Below, one piece after another: positions 49,416-55,591 of a DNA stretch of 55,591 nt (its first letter is position 1; each line of letters begins with the position of its first letter). A program made the position numbers and the translations under genes. This DNA comes from Clostridiaceae bacterium (GTDB lineage Bacteria; Bacillota; Clostridia; Saccharofermentanales; Saccharofermentanaceae), in the NCBI GenBank assembly GCA_012728275.1, contig JAAYFK010000069.1, positions 1 to 55,591 on the forward strand, written 5' to 3'. The notes under the pieces were generated by a model. The model did not search any database. It saw nothing but the letters and a program-made list of their open reading frames with translations, and was not told where the DNA came from.

Positions 49416-51215
49416 ATGGCTGAATCAATTAATGGAATGAAGAGAACCTGCATGTGCGCGCATTTAGGCGTTGAAGATGTAGGCAGAGAAGTAACCCTTA
49501 TGGGCTGGTGTCACAAGTGTCGTGATCTAGGAGGGCTTACATTCATTACTCTTCGTGATCGTACTGGTGAAATACAACTTGTTGTTTCTCCTGATAGTAA
49601 TGAGGCATTAAAGAGCAAGGCGGCTTCAGTTAGAAGTGAGTACGTTCTAGCAATTAAGGGAAAGGTAATCTTAAGAAGCGCGCCAAACGAAAAGATGGCT
49701 ACGGGAATGATAGAGGTTGAGCTTGATGAGCTTCGAATCGTATCTGAGTCGCTCACACCTCCTTTCTATATTGAGGAAGATGACAATTCGAATGAGTCGA
49801 TAAGACTTAAGTACAGATATTTGGATTTGCGTAGACCAAACATGCAGCGCAATTTGATTCTCAGACATAAGGTAGCTAAGTGCGCTCGTGATTTTTATGA
49901 CGAGAATGGATTTGTTGAAATCGAGACACCTATTCTTGGAAGAAGTACGCCTGAGGGTGCAAGAGACTATCTAGTTCCTAGTAGAATTAAGCAAGGCTCT
50001 TTCTTTGCTTTGCCACAATCTCCTCAATTGTATAAGCAGCTTCTAATGCTTTCTGGCTATGACAGATATATGCAGATTGCAAAATGCTTTAGAGACGAGG
50101 ACTTACGTGCTGATAGACAGCCTGAGTTTACTCAAATCGATGTAGAGATGTCTTTCGTTGATTGCGATGATGTAATGGCAACTGGCGAGGGCTTTCTTGC
50201 GAAGCTTTTCGATGAAGTTATGGGAATTAAGATTGATTTGCCAATTCAGAGAATTCCTTATTCTGAGGCTATGGAGAATTATGGTTCTGATAAGCCCGAC
50301 CTTCGCTTTGATTTGAAGTTAAAGAATATTACTGATGTTGCGAAAAGCATTGACTTCACTGTATTTGCAGGCGCGATTGAGGCTGGCGGAAGTGTTAGAG
50401 CGATAGTAATTCCAGGTGGAGCTTCTTTCTCTCGAAAAGAAATAGACGCTCTTACCGAAGTGTGCAAGACATATAGAGCAAAGGGCATGGCTTGGTTAGT
50501 TTGCTCCGAGACTCCAAGAGGATCTTTCCTTAAGTTCCTTACACCAGCAAATATTGCAGACATTCAGGAAGCGACTGGCGCAAGTAGCGATGACCTTATT
50601 TGTATAGTAGCCGATCGCAATAAGGTAGTATTTGATTCACTAGGCGCTTTAAGAATCGAAGCAGCTAAGAAGCTTAGCCTAATTGATGCAAACATCTTTA
50701 AGCTTTGCTGGGTTACTGAATTCCCTATGTTTGAGTATTCCGAAGAAGAGGGAAGATATATGGCAATGCACCATCCATTCACATGTCCAATGGATGAGGA
50801 TATAGATTTCCTTGAATCTGACCAAGGACGTGTTCGTTCAAAGGCGTACGATATTGTTCTTAATGGTTGCGAACTTGGTGGAGGTTCAATCAGAATTCAT
50901 AATCGTGACTTACAGATGAGGATTTTCAAACTCTTAGGCTTTAGTGAAGAAAGTGCGCAAGAGCAGTTCGGCTTCCTTCTAGATGCGTTTAAGTATGGTG
51001 TTCCTCCTCACGGTGGTATGGCATTCGGTCTTGATAGAATGATTATGCTTCTAAATAATTGCTCTAGTATTAGAGAAGTTATGGCATTCCCTAAGGTTCA
51101 GAACTCTTCAGACTTGATGACAGAGGCACCTTCTCCTGTTGCTGATAAGCAACTTGAGGAGTTGGCATTGAGTATTAATGTGCAAGACGAAGAAGAAAAA
51201 GTTATCGGAGACTAA
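49416..51215 (+). CDS. aspS: aspartyl-tRNA synthetase
   Basis: AspRS, class IIb, 599 residues. An N-terminal OB-fold anticodon domain (VTLMGWCHKCRDLGGLTFITLRD region) leads to the catalytic core with ETPILGRSTPEGARDYLVPS, FRDEDLRADRQPEFTQID (motif 2) and GMAFGLDRMIMLL (motif 3). The bacterial GAD insertion lies between about residues 290 and 420. The ATG at 49416 has AAGGAAGGT upstream, so the longer frame from 49377 overlapping hisS is rejected. Whether it also charges tRNA-Asn cannot be read from the sequence. Confidence 0.97.
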   Translation: MAESINGMKRTCMCAHLGVEDVGREVTLMGWCHKCRDLGGLTFITLRDRTGEIQLVVSPDSNEALKSKAASVRSEYVLAIKGKVILRSAPNEKMATGMIEVELDELRIVSESLTPPFYIEEDDNSNESIRLKYRYLDLRRPNMQRNLILRHKVAKCARDFYDENGFVEIETPILGRSTPEGARDYLVPSRIKQGSFFALPQSPQLYKQLLMLSGYDRYMQIAKCFRDEDLRADRQPEFTQIDVEMSFVDCDDVMATGEGFLAKLFDEVMGIKIDLPIQRIPYSEAMENYGSDKPDLRFDLKLKNITDVAKSIDFTVFAGAIEAGGSVRAIVIPGGASFSRKEIDALTEVCKTYRAKGMAWLVCSETPRGSFLKFLTPANIADIQEATGASSDDLICIVADRNKVVFDSLGALRIEAAKKLSLIDANIFKLCWVTEFPMFEYSEEEGRYMAMHHPFTCPMDEDIDFLESDQGRVRSKAYDIVLNGCELGGGSIRIHNRDLQMRIFKLLGFSEESAQEQFGFLLDAFKYGVPPHGGMAFGLDRMIMLLNNCSSIREVMAFPKVQNSSDLMTEAPSPVADKQLEELALSINVQDEEEKVIGD

Positions 51216-51297
51216 TGGCATACCAGAGACGAATAACATCGGAGTCGAATGACATAGCTCAAGGCAATTCATAGAATAATCAACTTGGAGGCGCGAA

Positions 51298-52206
51298 ATG
51301 GATAAAGACAGGATTAATTCTTTAAGCGAAGATGAATCTGCTACAATAGCTGACTCTATTCGTATGACTGCATCGCATACTTTCGATAGTGCTGATGCAG
51401 GCACAAGCTCCATCATGGATCCAAACCAAGTTGAGGAGGAGCCATTGGAGTTTGATTATTCTTCCGAGGATGATTTCGGAAACATTAAAGAAAATGTGGA
51501 AGACACCTCATCACTTAAAGTTGAGCATGATGGTGAGATTGAGAATAATCCCGGCCGATTTGTGATTGACACTAGTTTACATTCGTCAAATGATAAAGAA
51601 GACAGCAATAGTAAGAATGAAGAGAAAGCAGATTCTAAGAATAGTATAGGCAAAGAGATTGTTGAATGGATAAAGACGATTAGTATTGGAGCACTTATTG
51701 GAGTCTTACTTGTTGTATTTGTTATTCAAAGAGATGATGTTTTTGGCCCTTCTATGGAGCCTACATTATATGAAGGGAATGTTATTTTTTCCGAAAAGAT
51801 ATCGACATACTTTGAGTCATATAAACGTGGTGATATAGTTGTTCTTAATGGTCAAGGTATGACGGGATATGACCGCGAAGAGTATTTAGTAAAGAGAATC
51901 ATTGGTCTTCCTGGCGATACTATTAGAATAGCTGACGGAGTAGTTTACATTATGCCTTCGGGACAAACAGAGTTCTTCATATTGGTTGAAGATTATCTTG
52001 CTCCTAACACCTCTACGACAATGATGTCATATGGAGTCGAGCAAGGATATGATGAGATTACTCTGGGAGAGAATGAGTACTATTGCTTAGGTGATAATCG
52101 TGCTGTTAGTAATGATAGCAGGCTCCTAGGCCCTTTCACTGAGGATAGGATTAAAGGTGTAGCGGTAGTACTAGTATATCCATTTAACTCTTTTACTTGG
52201 TTGTGA
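51298..52206 (+). CDS. lepB: signal peptidase I with acidic N-terminal extension
   Basis: Signal peptidase I cleaves Sec signal peptides outside the membrane with a Ser-Lys dyad. The 302-residue protein has one membrane segment (about 126-145), Ser152 in FGPSMEPTLYEG, Lys199 in YLVKRIIGLPGD, and CLGDNRAVSNDSRLLGP. Unusual are the first 120 residues, an acidic Ser/Glu/Asp/Asn-rich and probably disordered cytoplasmic extension, where typical Firmicute enzymes have ten to thirty residues. GGAGG lies six bases before the ATG at 51298, so the extension is probably translated. It stands between aspS and lepA. Confidence 0.94.
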   Translation: MDKDRINSLSEDESATIADSIRMTASHTFDSADAGTSSIMDPNQVEEEPLEFDYSSEDDFGNIKENVEDTSSLKVEHDGEIENNPGRFVIDTSLHSSNDKEDSNSKNEEKADSKNSIGKEIVEWIKTISIGALIGVLLVVFVIQRDDVFGPSMEPTLYEGNVIFSEKISTYFESYKRGDIVVLNGQGMTGYDREEYLVKRIIGLPGDTIRIADGVVYIMPSGQTEFFILVEDYLAPNTSTTMMSYGVEQGYDEITLGENEYYCLGDNRAVSNDSRLLGPFTEDRIKGVAVVLVYPFNSFTWL

Positions 52207-52243
52207 TATTATTTTCTAAAATAAAGAAGAATATAGGTAGTAG

Positions 52244-54052
52244 ATGAACAGACAAGAACTTATACGTAATTTTTGTATTATTGCGCATATTGATCACGGT
52301 AAATCCACTTTAGCGGATCGATTGATTGAACAAACTGGAGTTGTTGAGAAGAGAGAGATGCAAGCTCAGATTCTTGACAATATGGCTATTGAACGTGAAC
52401 GTGGAATAACGATTAAGGCTCAAGCCACAAGAATGGCATATAAGGCAAGTGATGGGAACACCTACGAGTTTAATCTAATAGACACGCCAGGCCATGTAGA
52501 CTTCAACTATGAGGTTTCTAGAAGCCTTGCAGCATGTGATGGAGCGATTCTGGTCGTTGATGCAGCTCAAGGTGTAGAGGCACAGACTTTGGCTAATGTG
52601 TATTTAGCAGTTGATGCTAACCTTGAAGTATTGCCAGTAATTAATAAGGTTGATCTTCCTTCAGCTCAGCCAGATGTGGTAAAGAATGAGATTGAAGAGG
52701 TTATCGGAATAGATGCATCCTATGCTCCATTAATCTCCGCCAAAAGTGGATTGGGAATTGAAGAAGTACTTGAGAAGATAGTGCAATATTTGCCGTGTCC
52801 TTCTGGAGACGAAGATGCTCCACTGAGAGCGCTTATTTTCGACTCGAAGTTTGATCCATATAAGGGTGTAATACTGAGCTGTCGCGTTCGCGAAGGCAAG
52901 GTTAGACTTGGTGAGAAAATTCGCGTCATGCATACGGGCAAAGAGTTTGTTGTAACTGAGTTAGGCTACTTCCATCCTGGAGAGTACGTACCTTCTGATA
53001 AACTCCAAGCTGGAGAGGTTGGTTATATTTGCGCTTCAATAAAAAATGTTAGTGATACTGCACCCGGTGACACAGTAACGCTTGCTGATATGCCAGCAGT
53101 TGAGCCTTTAAAGGGATATAAAGAGATACAACAAATGGTGTTTTGTGGTATGTATCCTATTGATGGCGCAAGATATGGCGACTTGAGAGATTCTTTGGAG
53201 AAACTAAGACTTAATGATGCAGCTTTGTCTTTTGAGGCAGAGACTTCAGTTGCTTTGGGATTCGGATTCAGATGTGGTTTTCTGGGATTACTTCATTATG
53301 AAGTAATAATGGAGAGACTTGAACGCGAATTTAACCTTGATTTGATTTCGACAGCACCTTCAGTTGTATATCGTGTTTACAAAACAGATTCCCAGATGAT
53401 TGAAGTTGATAATCCAACGAATATGCCTGACCCTTCAGTCATTGATTATATTGAAGAGCCGATGGTTAATTGTACGATTATGCTCCCGAAGGATTACGTA
53501 GGTAACATAATGGATTTATGTCAGGATCGCCGTGGTGAGTATAAGGATATGAAGTATCTAGATGAAACAAGAGTTATGCTTCATTACAGAATGCCTTTGA
53601 ATGAGATTATTTATGACTTTTTCGATTGCTTAAAGTCTAGGACAAGGGGATATGCTTCTCTGGATTATGAGATTAATGGATATGACAAGAGCGATCTTGT
53701 TAAGCTGGATATTTTACTTAATAGCGAGGCGGTTGACGCATTGTCTTTCATAGTTCATAAGGATAAGGCTTATGCTCGTGGAAGAAGAATGGTCGAAAAG
53801 CTAAAGGACAACATTCCTCGTCAACAATTTGAGATACCTATCCAGGCATGTATTGGCGGAAGGATAATCGCCAGAGAGACCATAAGAGCCTTCCGCAAGG
53901 ACGTTATAGCCAAGTGTTATGGAGGAGATATTTCTCGTAAGAAGAAACTTATTGAAAAGCAGAAAGAAGGAAAGAAACGTATGAGAAGTGTAGGTTCCGT
54001 TGACATACCTCAGGAGGCTTTCTTAAGTGTATTAAAATTAGAGGAGGACTAA
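52244..54052 (+). CDS. lepA: elongation factor 4 (LepA)
   Basis: LepA is a ribosomal GTPase linked to back-translocation and to 30S biogenesis. The 602-residue protein has [14 protein letters not shown], the switch I region [35 protein letters not shown], and the LepA-specific C-terminal domain ending in [19 protein letters not shown]. It lacks EF-G domain IV, as is typical. The ribosome binding site is weak (AGGT). It follows lepB by 37 bp. Confidence 0.97.
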   Translation: MNRQELIRNFCIIAHIDHGKSTLADRLIEQTGVVEKREMQAQILDNMAIERERGITIKAQATRMAYKASDGNTYEFNLIDTPGHVDFNYEVSRSLAACDGAILVVDAAQGVEAQTLANVYLAVDANLEVLPVINKVDLPSAQPDVVKNEIEEVIGIDASYAPLISAKSGLGIEEVLEKIVQYLPCPSGDEDAPLRALIFDSKFDPYKGVILSCRVREGKVRLGEKIRVMHTGKEFVVTELGYFHPGEYVPSDKLQAGEVGYICASIKNVSDTAPGDTVTLADMPAVEPLKGYKEIQQMVFCGMYPIDGARYGDLRDSLEKLRLNDAALSFEAETSVALGFGFRCGFLGLLHYEVIMERLEREFNLDLISTAPSVVYRVYKTDSQMIEVDNPTNMPDPSVIDYIEEPMVNCTIMLPKDYVGNIMDLCQDRRGEYKDMKYLDETRVMLHYRMPLNEIIYDFFDCLKSRTRGYASLDYEINGYDKSDLVKLDILLNSEAVDALSFIVHKDKAYARGRRMVEKLKDNIPRQQFEIPIQACIGGRIIARETIRAFRKDVIAKCYGGDISRKKKLIEKQKEGKKRMRSVGSVDIPQEAFLSVLKLEED

Positions 54053-54055
54053 TAT

Positions 54056-55075
54056 ATGAATGTGGTTTTTTATGCTTTGCTATTGATTGTTTGCTTTTTT
54101 GTTCTAATTAAAGGTGCTGACTTTCTTGTAGATTCGGGCTCTTATGTTGCTAGAGCATTTAAGGTGCCAGCGTTAGTTATCGGATTGACGATAATAGCTT
54201 TTGGAACGAGCGCACCTGAAGCAGGAGTTAGTATTGTATCTGCAATGCAAGGAAGCAATTCGCTTGCCATTTCAAATGTTGTTGGTTCAAATATCTTTAA
54301 TCTCCTTATTGTTGCAGGGGTATGTGCTTTGATTAAAGCTGTTCCTGTTGATTCTGATATTAGGAAATTCGATTATCCATTATGTATTCTTGTCTCGGGA
54401 CTCTTGGTAATAGTTGCAAGAGATGGCATGATTTCAAGACTAGATGGTATTGTACTTTTTGTTTTAATTGTTGTTTATGTTGCTTATCTAATAATCAGAT
54501 CAATGAGACATAAGGCCAAGAATGCTCTAATTGAAGAACTTGACAAGGATGAGAAGAAGGATGGTAAGCCTGAAGTAATCACAACGAAGAGGATTATTCT
54601 GAATATAGGTATTATTATTGCTTCTGTTTTTGCAATATTTCTATCTTCAAAAGGAATAGTATCTTCATGTACTTATTTTGCTACTTTACTTGGAGTATCA
54701 GATACTATAATTGGACTTACAATTGTTGCCATGGGAACATCTCTTCCTGAATTAGTTACTTCTCTTGTTGCTTCTAAGAAGGGAGAATCTGCAATTGCAA
54801 TGGGTAATGTTATCGGATCTAGTATCTTTAATATCTTGTTTGTTCTTGGAATGTCCGCAACTATTTCTCCTATTAAATTATTATCAGCCAATGTAGTTGA
54901 TACGATAATATGTTTAGCAATTACGATTATCTGCCTACTATTTGTTAATACAGGTACTAAGATAAAGAGATCTGAGGGTGCTATAATGGTATTGATTTTT
55001 GCATGTTATATGGTCTTTGCATTCCTTCGTGAGTTTGGAATGCTTGACACAGTCCTAGGAGGTATTTTGGCATGA
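54056..55075 (+). CDS. calcium/sodium antiporter, CaCA family (YrbG-like)
   Basis: A 339-residue membrane protein with about ten hydrophobic segments and the two alpha repeats of the cation/calcium exchanger family: FGTSAPEAGVSIVSAMQG with SNVVGSNIFNLL in the first half, and MGTSLPELVTSLVASKKG with GNVIGSSIFNILFVLG in the second. A charged loop in the middle (about 155-180) separates the halves. It probably exports Ca2+ in exchange for Na+ or H+; the ion cannot be fixed from sequence. AGGAGG overlaps the end of lepA, and its stop overlaps the next gene (ATGA). Confidence 0.92.
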   Translation: MNVVFYALLLIVCFFVLIKGADFLVDSGSYVARAFKVPALVIGLTIIAFGTSAPEAGVSIVSAMQGSNSLAISNVVGSNIFNLLIVAGVCALIKAVPVDSDIRKFDYPLCILVSGLLVIVARDGMISRLDGIVLFVLIVVYVAYLIIRSMRHKAKNALIEELDKDEKKDGKPEVITTKRIILNIGIIIASVFAIFLSSKGIVSSCTYFATLLGVSDTIIGLTIVAMGTSLPELVTSLVASKKGESAIAMGNVIGSSIFNILFVLGMSATISPIKLLSANVVDTIICLAITIICLLFVNTGTKIKRSEGAIMVLIFACYMVFAFLREFGMLDTVLGGILA

Positions 55076-55461
55076 TTAAGAAGATTGCATCAGCACTAAT
55101 TGCAGTTAGCTTCGTGCTTGCTTTAACAGCTTGTGGTAAGGAAGAGAATACTACTACAACTCCTGAAACAATTACGTCAGCTACAACTGAGGAATCAACA
55201 ACTGAAGTTACAAGTGAGACAACTTCTTATCCTACGGGGGTCCCAGTTAATGAGGAGCTATATGCAGAATACTCTAACCCTCTAACATATTTGGTCATTG
55301 AAGAAGCTATTGCATATAGTGATAACTCTGTTCAAGAGGTCGCTATGGTCTATCCTGTAGGCGCTAGCGTTACTGCTCTAGCTTCCGACGGAACATATGC
55401 TATGTTAGATAATGGGTATGTAGTTTTGCTTTCTTGTTTGGAAGAAGTTGCAGAAACTTAA
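55072..55461 (+). CDS. small lipoprotein, SH3-like C-terminal domain
   Basis: A 129-residue protein with a lipoprotein signal peptide (lipobox LTAC, Cys21), so it is a substrate for Lgt. A Thr/Ser/Glu-rich linker follows (about 25-60), then a domain of about 65 residues. Its last part, IAYSDNSVQEVAMVYPVGASV to the C-terminus, has the strand pattern of bacterial SH3-like domains. It overlaps the exchanger gene by four bases, suggesting co-translation and perhaps a joint function at the membrane. The SH3 reading is tentative. Confidence 0.75.
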   Translation: MIKKIASALIAVSFVLALTACGKEENTTTTPETITSATTEESTTEVTSETTSYPTGVPVNEELYAEYSNPLTYLVIEEAIAYSDNSVQEVAMVYPVGASVTALASDGTYAMLDNGYVVLLSCLEEVAET

Positions 55462-55469
55462 AAAAACCT

Positions 55470-55499
55470 TTGACAAATGATAGTCGTTTGTATTACAAT
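55470..55499 (+). promoter_or_regulatory. predicted tRNA promoter
   Basis: Consensus TTGACA (55470-55475), 18-bp spacer, TACAAT (55494-55499). Start of transcription would be near 55506, only about three bases before the tRNA. Confidence 0.7.
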
Positions 55500-55508
55500 C
55501 GGCTTCAT

Positions 55509-55591
55509 GCGGGTGTGGTGAAATTGGCAGACACGCTGGATTTAGGTTCCAGTGCGAGAGCATGCAGGTTCAAGTCCTGTCACCCGCACCA
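55509..55591 (+). tRNA. tRNA-Leu (anticodon UAG)
   Basis: An 83-nt class II tRNA including an encoded CCA end. The acceptor stem GCGGGTG pairs with CACCCGC, discriminator A. The anticodon stem CTGGA/TCCAG encloses the loop TTTAGGT, giving anticodon UAG, which reads CUN leucine codons. The short extra arm (TGC GAGA GCA) and the T arm GCAGGTTCAAGTCCTGT are present. The window ends on its last base, so further tRNAs may follow. Confidence 0.95.

Overview
The window reads as a chromosomal stretch of a low-to-moderate GC Firmicute of the class Clostridia. The signs are: purine-rich Shine-Dalgarno sites (AGGAGG, AAGGAG) before most genes, the rimP-nusA-rnpM-ylxQ-infB-rbfA-nrnA-truB-ribF order, a CIRCE element before hrcA, a T-box leader, a MurE with the DNPR signature of meso-diaminopimelate ligases, and NrdR and PadR regulators. 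Family and genus cannot be fixed by reading alone. Nearly everything is on the + strand; only the first gene and an AIM24-like gene at 46.5-47.2 kb are on the - strand. No insertion sequence, prophage, CRISPR array or rRNA was seen.

Layout. (1) 0-0.5 kb: a small divergent P-loop NTPase of unknown role. (2) 0.55-9.3 kb: translation and RNA operon rimP, nusA, rnpM, ylxQ, infB, rbfA, nrnA, truB, ribF, behind a promoter whose transcript meets a terminator-like hairpin about 20 nt after its start. (3) 9.3-11.4 kb: lgt and rodA. (4) 11.5-13.0 kb: a PadR/DUF1700/membrane-protein cassette with a palindromic operator. (5) 13.1-26.1 kb: a division and cell wall (dcw) cluster, mraZ, rsmH, ftsL-like, PBP with PASTA, murE, murF, ftsW, murG, ftsQ, ftsZ; mraY, murD, murC, murB and ftsA are absent from it. 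(6) 26.1-33.4 kb: nrdR, a two-component system, nth, recG, rsmD, coaD and a coiled-coil protein. (7) 33.4-35.4 kb: an ATPase plus TOPRIM-like (DUF4276-like) pair, the most accessory-looking genes here. (8) 35.4-43.2 kb: hemW and a heat-shock operon hrcA, grpE, clpP, dnaK, dnaJ, prmA with CIRCE. (9) 43.2-45.1 kb: a tryptophan-type T-box riboswitch before a TrpB2-like gene. (10) 45.1-55.6 kb: a degenerate ThiD-fold protein, an AIM24 protein, rsmE, hisS, aspS, lepB, lepA, a cation exchanger, a lipoprotein and tRNA-Leu(UAG).

How they work together. Block 2 makes and tunes ribosome maturation, initiation and transcription elongation. Blocks 3 and 5 supply lipoprotein lipidation, elongation and septal peptidoglycan synthesis, and the Z ring; many genes overlap by 4 to 31 nt, which suggests translational coupling. 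Block 8 joins the Hsp70 machine to the ClpP protease under one HrcA/CIRCE signal.

Best candidates for something new: the ABC-like ATPase with degenerate catalytic motifs paired with a TOPRIM-like protein (33433-35365); the ThiD-like protein that has lost its catalytic motif and gained a disordered tail (45313-46416); a GrpE with eight cysteines in its N-terminal tail; the duplicated aromatic FG motif in the FtsZ tail; and several promoter-embedded palindromes (PadR, ftsZ, hisS).
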